36,470 bases of DNA, taken from NCBI GenBank assembly GCA_016928455.1, contig JAFGKP010000123.1:1-36470 (forward strand), read 5' to 3'. Of the stretch, positions 1 to 7,684 are shown one piece after another. Position numbers and translations under genes: made by a program. Below the pieces are notes generated by a model. It was not told the origin of the DNA. It saw only the letters and a list, made by a program, of their open reading frames with translations, and made no database searches. This DNA is from Methanomicrobia archaeon. GTDB lineage: Archaea; Halobacteriota; Syntropharchaeia; Alkanophagales; Methanospirareceae. The stretch's first letter is position 1. Each line of letters begins with the position of its first letter.

Positions 1-975
1 CGCTTCATCCAGCCCGAACATCAGGTTCATATTCTGGATTGCCTGTCCGGAGCCACCTTTTACCAGGTTGTCAATGGTCGAGATCACCACGATCCGATTA
101 CTGTCTTCTTCAATCGCGAAGCTGAGGTCGCAGAAATTCGTGCCGCGCACAGCACCCAGTGTGGGTACGCCCTGTCGCAGCCGTATAAATCGCTTGTCCG
201 CGTAAACTTGTGCGTAGAGCCGTTCTATTTCCTCAGCCGTCTTAGAGCCGCGGTCTTTCAAGAAGACATGCGCCGTGGTCAGTATACCGCGGATGGCGGG
301 TATGACATGGGGTGTGAAGCTCACGGGGACCGGTAACTCCTGCCGCATCTCCGCGACGTGCCGGTGCGCGGTGACCTGGTAGGGGATGATATTCTCAGCG
401 AGATTGGGAAAATGTGATTTCTCGGACGGCGCTTCCCCCGCACCCGAGATACCGGACTTCGAGTCGAAGAGCACGCGTTGCACCAGGCCTGCTCGTACGA
501 GCGGTGCCACCGCCAGGATCGCGCCGGTGGGGTAGCAGCCGGGATTCGCCACCAGGTTCGCCTGCGCGACCTCAGGATGCAGTTCCGGGAGCCCGTAGAC
601 CGCGTTGCGATCCTCTTTATCAGTATGTTCCAGCTTGTAAATCTTCTCGAAGTCTGCCCGCTTCAGGCGATAGTCCGCACTCAGGTCGATCACGCGCACC
701 CCGTTTTCGATGAGACGTGGCACATAGGTCATGGCACTGCCATGAGGAACCGCGACAAAGACCACGTCGCTCCGCGCCGCAATCTCTCGGGGATCAACAT
801 CGTCGTACGGAAGCGTGATGAACGGGGCGAGGTGTGGATTGACGTCGCTAACCTGCTGACCCTTATAGCGCCGGGACGTCACGACAGAGATATTCACCTC
901 GGGATGAGCGAGGAGCAACCGAATGAGCTCAAGGCCGGTGTACCCTGTTCCGCCTATTATTCCTGCTTCGATCAT
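1..975 (-). CDS. argC: N-acetyl-gamma-glutamyl-phosphate reductase (3' end cut by window)
   Basis: NADPH-dependent reduction of N-acetylglutamyl phosphate to N-acetylglutamate semialdehyde in arginine biosynthesis, in the cytoplasm. The frame is open from ATG at 975 to base 1 (325 codons). It starts with the Rossmann motif GGTGYTG (residues 8-14) and contains NPGCYPTG, in which Cys147 is the expected catalytic nucleophile. Also typical are VPHGSAM (about residue 77) and the late segment STIDNLVKGGSGQA. The family is about 340-350 residues, so only some 15-20 residues are missing beyond the window edge. ATG 975 fits the usual family N-terminus (IEAGIIGGTGYTG); no strong Shine-Dalgarno sequence is visible. 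It is the last gene of a minus-strand amino-acid biosynthesis block that also holds leuD and leuC. Confidence 0.95.
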   Translation of the reverse strand, partial: MIEAGIIGGTGYTGLELIRLLLAHPEVNISVVTSRRYKGQQVSDVNPHLAPFITLPYDDVDPREIAARSDVVFVAVPHGSAMTYVPRLIENGVRVIDLSADYRLKRADFEKIYKLEHTDKEDRNAVYGLPELHPEVAQANLVANPGCYPTGAILAVAPLVRAGLVQRVLFDSKSGISGAGEAPSEKSHFPNLAENIIPYQVTAHRHVAEMRQELPVPVSFTPHVIPAIRGILTTAHVFLKDRGSKTAEEIERLYAQVYADKRFIRLRQGVPTLGAVRGTNFCDLSFAIEEDSNRIVVISTIDNLVKGGSGQAIQNMNLMFGLDEA

Positions 976-1058
976 TTCCGCCTGTCTCTTACCATAATTG
1001 GGTGCTGCTTAATAAACTCCGATTGTTGCATCGTTCTCTTCGGGGCATACTGTTTTGA

Positions 1059-1352
1059 TCAGTCTTTCCAGTGCCACCAGTTCAGGAGTTCAGGCTCGTG
1101 GCGCTCGTGCGATGCGTAATAGACGGCACAGCGAAAGACGTAGAGCACACAGCGATCGACCGGTGCACCTGCACGCGCTTGAAGCTGGCTGAACAACGCT
1201 TCCGGATCGCGCCCCTGCAAATCTGCGATTGCGTGAATGCCCACGGCCCATAAATCTTCCGCGATACGCTTCCCGACGCCCGGTATCAGCTGCAGCTCTT
1301 GCAGCGCCGCTTGCTTCTTTGAGACGCGCATGCCACTCGTAGTTGAATTCAT
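1059..1352 (-). CDS. Small helix-hairpin-helix protein, Cdd1-like
   Basis: A 97-residue protein whose centre, LIPGVGKRIAEDLWAVGI (about residues 22-39), is a textbook helix-hairpin-helix (GVG hairpin). It is followed by a helical C-terminus rich in Cys, His and Trp. Overall it resembles the Cdd1 / pathogenicity-locus family (PF11731) of about 90-residue HhH proteins, which are thought to bind nucleic acid but have no settled function. A second possible start is Met8 (MRVSKKQ). It lies 83 bp upstream of argC on the same strand and could be cotranscribed with it. The HhH fold is clear from sequence; the family name rests on memory of the pattern and was not searched. Confidence 0.75.
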   Translation of the reverse strand: MNSTTSGMRVSKKQAALQELQLIPGVGKRIAEDLWAVGIHAIADLQGRDPEALFSQLQARAGAPVDRCVLYVFRCAVYYASHERHEPELLNWWHWKD

Positions 1353-1480
1353 TCGGCAGGTGTGATAAAGACCCGTGCTAGAAGAGTACGGATACCGGTT
1401 GGTGGCGCAGCCGTTGAACGACTTCGTGAGTCCGGAGGCCGAAAGAACTTAAAGGTTGAGACAGTAAGGTACAGATAGCG

Positions 1481-1603
1481 ATGGCACGTAAGAGTAACGC
1501 GAAGAAGGAACGAGACAATGCGCGGCTGCAGAAGCTCATTGTGGGGCTCTTTATGGCCTTGATCATGATCGGGTCAGCAATAACGGCGCTAACATTCTTT
1601 TAA
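1481..1603 (+). CDS. 40-residue single-span membrane microprotein
   Basis: ATG at 1481 and TAA at 1601-1603 give 40 residues: a strongly basic N-terminus (MARKSNAKKERDNARLQK) followed by one hydrophobic helix of about 20 residues that ends at the C-terminus. This is a tail-anchored topology. A purine-rich stretch aaggttgag lies about 20 bases upstream. It is the only plus-strand gene in the first 7 kb, wedged between two minus-strand genes. The charge and hydrophobicity pattern argues for a real small protein, similar in size to SecE, Sec61-beta or SERP-like tail-anchored proteins, but it has no signature of any of these. Function unknown. Confidence 0.5.
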   Translation: MARKSNAKKERDNARLQKLIVGLFMALIMIGSAITALTFF

Positions 1604-1622
1604 GCAGGATACCGGAGCTCGA

Positions 1623-2099
1623 TCAGGTCTGCTGCGCTTTGATGTACTTGATCAGCCCGCCGCTTTTCAAGAGCTGCTGCATGAACAGGGGAAGTGGTTG
1701 AAACGAATATGCCTCCTGTTTGGTCAGATTTTCTATGAGTCCGCGGTCTACATCGAGTTCGATCTGGTCTTTTTCATCGATCTGATCGACGACATCCGCC
1801 TCGATCAACGGGAGCCCGATATTGATGGCGTTTCTGAAGAAGATCCGTGCGAAGCTCCGTGCGATGACGCACGTTATCCCTGCGCCGAGCAGTGCACGCG
1901 GCGCGTGCTCTCGCGAGCTCCCGCAGCCGAAATTCGAGCCGGCCACGATGATGTCGCCCTCCTGCACCGCGACCGCAAATTCCGGGCGTACCTTCGAGAA
2001 CGCATGTACGGCGAGCGCCTTCGCATCCCCGGTCGTCAGGAACTCTGCGGGGATGATCTGATCGGTATCCACGTTATCACCAAACTTCCAGATTCGCAT
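1623..2099 (-). CDS. leuD: 3-isopropylmalate dehydratase small subunit (aconitase-family swivel domain)
   Basis: Small subunit of the two-subunit 3-isopropylmalate/homoaconitate/methylmalate dehydratase family, which isomerises 2-isopropylmalate to 3-isopropylmalate in leucine synthesis. The 158 residues match the usual archaeal length. Landmarks are GDNVDTDQIIPAEFL (residues 7-21), GSNFGCGSSREHAP (about 54-67), and ARSFARIFFRNAINIGLPL. The loop after DTDQIIPA, which helps set substrate choice in archaeal enzymes, reads EFLTT, so leucine-pathway specificity is inferred rather than proven. Its partner leuC lies upstream on the same strand, but a secreted-protein gene is inserted between them. 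A TATA-like sequence (CTATTTAATC read on the minus strand, near 2131-2140) lies about 35-40 bases upstream, which suggests its own promoter. Confidence 0.92.
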   Translation of the reverse strand: MRIWKFGDNVDTDQIIPAEFLTTGDAKALAVHAFSKVRPEFAVAVQEGDIIVAGSNFGCGSSREHAPRALLGAGITCVIARSFARIFFRNAINIGLPLIEADVVDQIDEKDQIELDVDRGLIENLTKQEAYSFQPLPLFMQQLLKSGGLIKYIKAQQT

Positions 2100-2130
2100 G
2101 ATCTCTTTCGTCCTAGCTGCAAACTACAGA

Positions 2131-2140
2131 TTAAATAGCT
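2131..2140 (-). promoter_or_regulatory. Probable TATA box of leuD
   Basis: On the minus strand the sequence reads CTATTTAATC about 32-41 bases before the leuD ATG. This spacing fits an archaeal promoter giving a very short leader. It implies leuD can be transcribed separately from the genes upstream. Confidence 0.45.
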
Positions 2141-2156
2141 GTGTTTTTTTTTTCGT

Positions 2157-2164
2157 ATAAAAAA
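2157..2164 (-). terminator. Oligo-T terminator after the secreted SCP2-like gene
   Basis: On the minus strand a run of six T follows CCTGGC about 100 bases downstream of the stop codon at 2266. This is the kind of U-tract that ends archaeal transcripts. A longer T-run on the opposite strand at 2146-2155 has no plus-strand gene to terminate. Confidence 0.4.
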
Positions 2165-2265
2165 GCCAGGTTCAGTGCTGCGCTCCTCGAATTCCTGCAC
2201 ACTTCTCCCGAGCTGCGCTGAGCTGAGCTGTTCGCGACGTCAGGAGCTCTGACGAGCACCAGGAC

Positions 2266-2760
2266 TCACGTGAAGAAGCCCAGCACCCACATGCCAGCTT
2301 TCATTACGCCGACCTTGAGCGAATTACCGAGTCCAACGCCTTCGTACCGTATCGCGCCACTCTCTAAGGCGTCCTGGAACGCGGCAATGGGATTACTGGC
2401 ACTCAGTATCGCGTCTACCGTCGCCTCGGTACTATACGCGCGAATCGTGGGATCTGCGATCTCGCCCTTCACGAAGCTGACCACTTTGGCATCCGAGTCG
2501 GTCACAATGCCCAGTATAAGCACACTCCCGTCGTTCAGCGTGATCTCAGCGTTGATACGCGCATTGCTTGCAACGGTTTTGATGAACGGGATCTTGTCCA
2601 CATTCGCATTGTAGACCGCCACCATAGGCTCGATCGCAGTAAAGAGCGTATCACCCGGGTCCTGGGCTATAGCGGACGGAACGAATCCCGCGAGTATCGT
2701 ACTCACCATGCAGAGGGCGAGAAATGCTGAGAGCAGCTTCATTCTCTTCAGTGATAGCAT
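2266..2760 (-). CDS. Secreted protein with SCP2-like domain
   Basis: About 164 residues. The N-terminus has a basic start (MLSLKRMKLL), a hydrophobic core and a likely signal-peptidase site after SAIA, so the product is probably exported. The mature part (ITLNDGSVLILGIV..., FVKGEIADPTIRAYSTEATVDAILSA..., SGAIRYEGVGLGNSLKVGVMKAG) resembles the sterol-carrier-protein-2-like fold, including a hydrophobic C-terminal helix. That resemblance is an impression, not a search result. A strong Shine-Dalgarno GGAGGTGA lies just upstream. ATG 2760 is chosen, TTG 2766 is equally well spaced, and an in-frame GTG at 2781 overlaps the SD and is unlikely. It sits between leuC and leuD on the same strand but has no obvious role in leucine synthesis. 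Confidence 0.75.
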   Translation of the reverse strand: MLSLKRMKLLSAFLALCMVSTILAGFVPSAIAQDPGDTLFTAIEPMVAVYNANVDKIPFIKTVASNARINAEITLNDGSVLILGIVTDSDAKVVSFVKGEIADPTIRAYSTEATVDAILSASNPIAAFQDALESGAIRYEGVGLGNSLKVGVMKAGMWVLGFFT

Positions 2761-2853
2761 TTTCAATGGTTCACCTCCCACCTTGTTAGTGTTCTTCTCT
2801 TTTTTACCGTATTTAAACTTTACGTTCGGTTGGTTCTCGCGAGCATGTCAGAA

Positions 2854-4116
2854 CTACAACTCATTCGGGTCGGTAATCCGGCCGGTGATTGCCGATGCCG
2901 CAACGACCGCGGGATTCGCCAGATATACCTCAGAATCTTTATGCCCCATGCGGCCAATGAAGTTGCGGTTGGTGGTGCTCACGCACCGCTCTCCTTTCGC
3001 GAGCACGCCCATATGCCCGCCCAGGCACGCGCCACAGGTGGGGCCGCAGACAAACGCGCCTGCCGCGAGGAACGTCTGGATAAGCCCTTCTGCGATCGCC
3101 TGCTGGAAGACCCGATCGCTCGCTGGCACGATGATCATCCGCACATCGTCATGCACCCTCCGGGGTGCCTGCAAGAGCGCAGCAGCGACCCGCAAATCCT
3201 CGATACGTCCGTTCGTGCAGGAGCCGAGGTAGGCCTGATCAATAGTGACATCGAGATCGCGTGCCGGCGCGGTATTCTCGGGCACGAAGGGTCGGGCTAC
3301 GGTGGGCGGGATCTCAGCAGCGTCGTATTCATAGATCTTCTCGTAATCCTCACGATGCCCGTCCGCGTATACCGGCGAGTACTCGCCGCGAACGCGCCCC
3401 TTCAGGAACGTGAAGACTTTCTCGTCCGGTGGTATAATCCCGGTCTTCGCCCCGGCTTCGATCGCCATGTTTGCGATGGTAATTCGATCAGAGAGGCTCA
3501 ACTGCTCGATTGCGGTGCCGTAGAACTCCTGCGCACGATAGAGCGAGCCGGAGACGCCAATATCGCCAATGATGTGCAGAATGATATCCTTGCCCATCAC
3601 GAAGGGTTGCAGCGCGCCATCGACCACAAACTTCTGGGTCTCCGGGACCTTGAACCACAATGTACCGGTTGCCATCGCGGCTGCCGCCTCGGTGGAGCCC
3701 ACTCCGGTAGAAAAGGCACCGAGTGCACCGTAGGAGCACGTGTGGGAGTCAGCCCCGATGATTAACCGGCCTGGCGCGGCAAAACCGTCCTCGATCATCA
3801 CCTGGTGGCAGATACCGCCGCGTCCGATTTCATAGTAGTGCGCGATCTTGTAGCGACGCGCATAGGTCCGCAGCGCCTTCGCCTGCTCGGCCGAGGCCAC
3901 ATCCTTATTGGGCACGTAGTGATCCTGGACCACAACTACCTTCTCGCGTTTGATGCTCTGCTCGGGACCGAAGGCCTCGAAGACTTCGAAAGCCGGCACA
4001 CCCGTGACATCGTTCACCATGACATAATCCACGTCACACTCCACGATCTCACCGGCACGTGCCGCCTTCCCCTTGCCAGCTTTCTCACCCAGTATCTTCT
4101 CTGCTATCGTGGGCAT
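2854..4116 (-). CDS. leuC: 3-isopropylmalate dehydratase large subunit (aconitase family)
   Basis: Catalytic 4Fe-4S subunit of isopropylmalate isomerase, cytoplasmic, working with LeuD. The 420 residues equal the archaeal/HacA-type length. The cluster ligands are visible: Cys300 in SCTNGR, and Cys361 and Cys364 in GPTCGAC. Other family motifs are GADSHTCSYGALGAFSTGVGS (broken at residues 121-141), the aconitase signature around 294-304, and NRNFIGRMGH near the C-terminus. The start ATG 4116 gives the expected N-terminus MPTIAEKILG. Archaeal paralogs of this family can instead serve homoaconitate or citramalate pathways, so the substrate is inferred. A TTAC tetranucleotide repeat lies just upstream of the start. 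Confidence 0.93.
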   Translation of the reverse strand: MPTIAEKILGEKAGKGKAARAGEIVECDVDYVMVNDVTGVPAFEVFEAFGPEQSIKREKVVVVQDHYVPNKDVASAEQAKALRTYARRYKIAHYYEIGRGGICHQVMIEDGFAAPGRLIIGADSHTCSYGALGAFSTGVGSTEAAAAMATGTLWFKVPETQKFVVDGALQPFVMGKDIILHIIGDIGVSGSLYRAQEFYGTAIEQLSLSDRITIANMAIEAGAKTGIIPPDEKVFTFLKGRVRGEYSPVYADGHREDYEKIYEYDAAEIPPTVARPFVPENTAPARDLDVTIDQAYLGSCTNGRIEDLRVAAALLQAPRRVHDDVRMIIVPASDRVFQQAIAEGLIQTFLAAGAFVCGPTCGACLGGHMGVLAKGERCVSTTNRNFIGRMGHKDSEVYLANPAVVAASAITGRITDPNEL

Positions 4117-4194
4117 AGTATCCAGTACAGTAAGTAAGTAACTCCTCGATGCTACGTAAAGAAAAACGTTGCCGCTTTTTTTTTAACAGCCGGG

Positions 4195-4473
4195 CTAGCA
4201 AATTTCCGGGCGGGCGTTTTCGTCCTGCTCGTCGATCTGCTGCGCCAGCGCGATCACCATTGGTAGAGGGACCGTCACCACTCCCTCAGGCCCCGCATTC
4301 AGCGCGACCCAGGTATTCAACGCGGTGCAAATCTTCAGTATCTTTGACTCCTCAACGGTGTGACGGGTAATTGTATGGACGATCTCGTCCCGATTGAGGA
4401 TATTCAGAGCGTAGGTAGCCTCGATAACCTGCAGCAGCGCCTGCGCGCGCGCTCGTGCGTCTACGATGTCCAT
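4195..4473 (-). CDS. Small unknown helical protein
   Basis: 92 residues (MDIVDARARAQALLQVIEAT...), predicted mostly helical, acidic, with a C-terminal tail rich in Asp, Glu and Gln. No motif was recognised. The ORF is on the same strand as its neighbours, begins with ATG, and lies in a gap that would otherwise be empty between leuC and the glutamate-synthase-like gene. Amino-acid composition looks like a genuine protein. Function unknown. Confidence 0.55.
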   Translation of the reverse strand: MDIVDARARAQALLQVIEATYALNILNRDEIVHTITRHTVEESKILKICTALNTWVALNAGPEGVVTVPLPMVIALAQQIDEQDENARPEIC

Positions 4474-4542
4474 ACTGCTTTTTCTTATGCCTCGTTAAGT
4501 AAGCGCAAAAGGGTGTATGATGGTTTTCATGCGGTGCCCGCT

Positions 4543-6012
4543 TCAGGGATAGCTCCCATCCACCCATCTCGTGCCGGTAATCGCAGCCAGCTCCCGCGTT
4601 AGTGCAACGAGATCCTCGCGATCGAGCTTATTCACATCGTCCTTGCCCACAATCCGTGTGAGTTCAGCTATTTCGGCAGTCGCTACCTGTATAAAGTTCG
4701 AAAGCCGTTTTACACCCGCTTCGACCTCAAGCTGCTTCGTCAGACCGGGATTATGCGTCGTTACGCCGGTCGGGCATAGTCCGGTATGGCAGAGCCGGTA
4801 CTGCTCGCAGTTGAGCGCGATCAAGGCCGCGGTGCCCGTGTAAACGGCATTCGCACCCAGAGCGAGGCACCGAGCGAAATCAGCAGACGTCCGCAACCCG
4901 CCGGCGGCAATGAGCGTTATTTTACCGTTCAGGCCCTGATCGGTAAGGTATCGCGCAGCGCGCGGTAACGCCGCGAGAAGGGGAATCCCAACGTTCTCGC
5001 GCACGTAATAGTCGGTCGCACCGGTGCCGCCACCGAAGCCGTCAAGCGCCACGAAATCCACCCCAGCGTCTATGAGCACCTGCAGATCCTGCTCCACGTT
5101 CCCGCAGCCGATCTTCGCACCTACTGGCACACCGTTCGCCTTTTCACGCAGCCACGAGACTTTCGCCTTGATCTCCGCGGGCGTGGTCATGTCGTGGTGA
5201 TGAGCCGGCGAGTCCGCAGCTTCACCACCCGTCAGCCCCCGCACCTCCGCCACATCCGGAGTCATCTTGCTCGCCGGCAGATAGCTGCCCTTGCCGGGAT
5301 ACGCGCCCTGCCCGAACCGAATCTCAACGGCGGCCACACGTTTCAGGATACCCTCGTCCACGCCGAACCTGCCCGTCGCATACTGCCCGATAAGGTAGTC
5401 AGCAGCAGCGTCCAGTTCCTCGTCCAGTATGCCGCCCTCGCCTGAGTTGAATGCGATCTTCACGAGCGCCGCGGTCCGTGAGATGACGAGCTTCACCCGC
5501 TTTGAGGTCGCCCCGTAGCTCATGCCGGAGATCATAATCGGCGCTGCGAGCTTCAGCGGCCGCTTCGCCTGCGGCCCGATGACCACCGCGGTGTTTACCG
5601 GCTCTTCGCGATTTAACGGGATCCTGTGCACCTGTGCGGGAACGAACTGGAGGTGCTGTAACGAGTATGGCAGTTCTTTCAGGGAGCCCATGGACCGCAC
5701 CACGCTCGTGCCCGTCGCGGCCATCTCCTTGATGTCCACCATGGTCTGGTAAAACCCAGCATCCTCGTCCGCTCGCCGCTTGCGCATGCGTATGCCACTA
5801 TCACCAACCGCTTGTTTATCACAGTAGTAGATGCTCTGCAGCTCGTTCTCAGCATACACGGGGCAGAGCGGGCAGCTACAGCCCTTCACCGGGATATCGC
5901 AATTGCTCGCGCCCAGCGCGCAATACAGTACCTCGCCCTGGCACGTGTGCGGATAACTCGGGCAGCTCGCGCAGATGCACTTCTCCCGATTTTCCACGCT
6001 ATCTTCGACCAT
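4543..6012 (-). CDS. FMN-dependent glutamate-synthase-like enzyme with DUF2769-type N-terminus
   Basis: 489 residues. Residues 10-65 carry ten cysteines (12, 14, 17, 24, 31, 38, 45, 47, 50, 64) in the CxCxxC...CxCxxC...YxC layout of DUF2769. Residues about 130-470 form the FMN-binding glutamate-synthase domain (PF01645): GISYGA-like GMSYGATS, LDGFGGGTGATDYY, AAGGLRTSADFARCLALGANAV, and the 3Fe-4S ligands in CEQYRLCHTGLCPTGV (C-x5-C-x4-C). This is the archaeal split type lacking the glutaminase domain, so it would make glutamate from 2-oxoglutarate with ammonia supplied by partners, or act as a related FMN oxidoreductase. The glutaminase and GXGXG subunits are not next to it. The stand-alone DUF2769 gene lies 36 bp upstream and is probably cotranscribed. 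Confidence 0.88.
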   Translation of the reverse strand: MVEDSVENREKCICASCPSYPHTCQGEVLYCALGASNCDIPVKGCSCPLCPVYAENELQSIYYCDKQAVGDSGIRMRKRRADEDAGFYQTMVDIKEMAATGTSVVRSMGSLKELPYSLQHLQFVPAQVHRIPLNREEPVNTAVVIGPQAKRPLKLAAPIMISGMSYGATSKRVKLVISRTAALVKIAFNSGEGGILDEELDAAADYLIGQYATGRFGVDEGILKRVAAVEIRFGQGAYPGKGSYLPASKMTPDVAEVRGLTGGEAADSPAHHHDMTTPAEIKAKVSWLREKANGVPVGAKIGCGNVEQDLQVLIDAGVDFVALDGFGGGTGATDYYVRENVGIPLLAALPRAARYLTDQGLNGKITLIAAGGLRTSADFARCLALGANAVYTGTAALIALNCEQYRLCHTGLCPTGVTTHNPGLTKQLEVEAGVKRLSNFIQVATAEIAELTRIVGKDDVNKLDREDLVALTRELAAITGTRWVDGSYP

Positions 6013-6048
6013 CTTGAGTCCGCTCGCTCAGTTATGCTATGCGTATGC

Positions 6049-6363
6049 TTAGCGTGCTTTGCCGTCACGGCAGAAATAGCCCAGCGGTTTGCCGCTCACT
6101 AACCGGTACTCTTTCCAGATCGGGCAATCGCCGCAGATGCACATCTGACGGGTATTAAGGTCTTTGCAGGCCGCAGTACCCGTTGCGCAATAGAGGCCGG
6201 GAACATCTTCCGGCTTCGGCATCGCGCCGCTACCTCGTGCCCCCTTTGCCGTCGCCCGCTTCTCCTTCACGCATGCGCTTCCGGTCTGCACCGGGCACTG
6301 TGCGCAGATGCACTTCGCAACGTTCTCCGCAGTGAACGGGACTTTTGGGTTTTGTTCAACCAT
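6049..6363 (-). CDS. DUF2769 cysteine-rich protein
   Basis: 104 residues with ten cysteines (18, 20, 23, 31, 59, 66, 75, 77, 80, 98) in the same order and spacing style as the N-terminus of the glutamate-synthase-like enzyme 36 bp downstream. The motifs are CICAQC, LYCATGTAAC and CICGDCPIWKEY. Such CxCxxC layouts suggest Fe-S or zinc binding. The function of DUF2769 is unknown; its position here suggests an electron-transfer or regulatory partner of the downstream enzyme. The start ATG 6363 is supported by GGTGG a few bases upstream. A TTAC/TTGC tetranucleotide repeat lies 69-96 bases before the start. Confidence 0.85.
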   Translation of the reverse strand: MVEQNPKVPFTAENVAKCICAQCPVQTGSACVKEKRATAKGARGSGAMPKPEDVPGLYCATGTAACKDLNTRQMCICGDCPIWKEYRLVSGKPLGYFCRDGKAR

Positions 6364-6431
6364 CTTTCCACCACCCCATTTCGCTCCGCAGGTACAATAA
6401 AGGTACCCGAAAATTAAGGGTTCCGTTGTTC

Positions 6432-6459
6432 GTTACTTACTTGCTTGCTTACTTATTTA
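6432..6459. repeat. Imperfect TTAC/TTGC tetranucleotide repeat
   Basis: Seven consecutive four-base units (TTAC, TTAC, TTGC, TTGC, TTAC, TTAT, TTAC) lie upstream of the DUF2769 gene. Read in the direction of that gene they are GTAA/GCAA units. Confidence 0.7.
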
Positions 6460-6651
6460 CTACGTGGCGGAACAGGGCCCTTCCGCGCCAACGGCGTTAG
6501 AATACGTGGGGATAGTGCCTCACTCAGCGGTCTACCTGTTGTTTCTCTTCTTCATCCCGCAGCCCAGCACTATCCTATCCAGTCTGCGTTGCGGTTACGC
6601 GTCACGCAAAAGCGATAACTTCAGTGTCCCGCTTGCTTCCGCTACGTCTCT

Positions 6652-6942
6652 CTACGTTACTTTCTGAAGATAGAGCAATACGTCCTCGATCCGTTTTGAA
6701 ACGTCACCCAGTATTTTCTTCTCTTCCGCGCTCAGTGAAGGGGATACCTGGAGCCCTTTCAGGATACCTATCGCCTCAACGGCCTTGTTCATCTGATCTG
6801 TTCGCTTTTCGACCTCGACCCCTTTCTTCTCCCGCTTCTTCGCGCGCTTATGCTTTGCTCTCACATGATGTGCCAAGAGTAATGGCTTGTCAAATTCCGC
6901 GCCGCAATACTTGCACTTATATACCTTCTTCTCTCCAGTCAT
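6652..6942 (-). CDS. C2H2 zinc-finger protein with C-terminal helix
   Basis: 96 residues from ATG 6942, which is preceded by GGTGA five bases upstream; an in-frame GTG at 6951 overlaps that site and is less likely. Residues 10-31 form a classic C2H2 finger: Cys10, Cys13, then His26 (or His25) and His31 in CKYCGAEFDKPLLLAHHVRAKH. A strongly basic stretch follows (KRAKKREKK), then an acidic helical tail. The finger plus basic patch points to a small nucleic-acid-binding regulator, but the target is unknown. A TATA-like TTTATATA on the minus strand at about 6977-6984 lies 35-42 bases ahead of the ATG. Confidence 0.82.
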   Translation of the reverse strand: MTGEKKVYKCKYCGAEFDKPLLLAHHVRAKHKRAKKREKKGVEVEKRTDQMNKAVEAIGILKGLQVSPSLSAEEKKILGDVSKRIEDVLLYLQKVT

Positions 6943-6975
6943 TTCTTTCACCTTGCTCTTATGATTGTACAGTCA

Positions 6976-6985
6976 GTATATAAAT
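6976..6985 (-). promoter_or_regulatory. TATA box of the zinc-finger gene
   Basis: Minus-strand TATTTATATAC is a good archaeal TATA element. It sits 34-43 bases upstream of ATG 6942, which predicts a leader of about 10-15 bases carrying the GGTGA site. Confidence 0.6.
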
Positions 6986-7253
6986 ACAGTGCAGGTATTG
7001 TAGCTGATCGAATGCTATGACCACGCTGTTACTGCTTATTGAGGCGTTGATTAAACACCTTTCTGCGCCTTTACTCTTAACGTTCGCGATGTTTGTGAAT
7101 ACAAAGCGAAATCGAGGATATCACGAACTCTGGGCCGATTGTTTCGTCGCAACAGACAAGCAAGCAGTGATTCATGAGCTGGATTTTCGTGGATGGACAG
7201 CGATATGCCTGTAAACGTGCTCGACCGCCGTATCTCCTCACGTTCAAGGTCCC
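6986..7253. other. Gene-free interval
   Basis: No convincing gene was found between the zinc-finger promoter and the end of the cytochrome-b5-like gene. The 65-residue plus-strand reading at 7017-7214 has a hydrophobic start but no promoter, SD or recognisable motif. Confidence 0.4.
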
Positions 7254-7616
7254 TCACTGAGCAACCACGCCGAGGTAATAAGGGTCCAGAATGGATTGCG
7301 CGTTCTCTGAATGCGGTTCGCCCGTGCCGGGTTTCTCGTCCCACAATGCGGTGCTATCCGTGCCGCAACGCTGGAGTATCGTACTGCCAAAACTGCCACC
7401 GTGGCACGGTATGCCCGTAACGTTATAGACCTCCCCATGGACGACGATCCAGCAATCCTGAGCTGTATTGTGGCGCGCGACCTCTTCGAGCGTGAAGGTC
7501 GGTTCAGACCCATCGTCGCCACCCGGCGCCGGTGCCTGCTCCACGCATCCGATGGTGAAAAGTAGCGCGAGCAGCAGGCCTGCCATGATCCAACCATATA
7601 CATATCTTCGGGTCAT
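7254..7616 (-). CDS. Cytochrome-b5-like lipoprotein
   Basis: 120 residues. The N-terminus is a signal peptide with a lipobox-like LFTIGC (Cys24), so the protein is probably lipid-anchored outside the membrane. After a Pro/Gly/Asp linker, residues 41-120 match the cytochrome b5 / heme-steroid-binding fold: FTLEEVARHNTAQDCWIVVHGEVYNVTG (split: 41-68). The usual HPGG axial-ligand motif reads CHGG (His72). A second candidate ligand is His102 in EPHSENAQ, so heme binding is plausible but not certain. It would act as an extracellular electron carrier. The gene is solitary. A TGCC tetranucleotide repeat lies 44-68 bases upstream of the ATG. Confidence 0.8.
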   Translation of the reverse strand: MTRRYVYGWIMAGLLLALLFTIGCVEQAPAPGGDDGSEPTFTLEEVARHNTAQDCWIVVHGEVYNVTGIPCHGGSFGSTILQRCGTDSTALWDEKPGTGEPHSENAQSILDPYYLGVVAQ

Positions 7617-7659
7617 TGGTACGGTATACTACGTGGTAAAGGTATTTCTCTCTTTCGCT

Positions 7660-7684
7660 TGCCTGCCTGCCTGTCTGCCTGCCC
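7660..7684. repeat. TGCC tetranucleotide repeat
   Basis: Six TGCC-type units (one variant, TGTC) lie upstream of the cytochrome-b5-like gene, on whose strand they read GGCA. Confidence 0.75.

Noticed and set aside
478-1119. 213-codon plus-strand ORF across argC
   Set aside because: It is the antisense shadow of argC, which has complete catalytic motifs on the other strand.
2830-3765. 311-codon plus-strand ORF across leuC
   Set aside because: Antisense shadow of leuC; no family motifs, and high GC keeps the opposite frame open.
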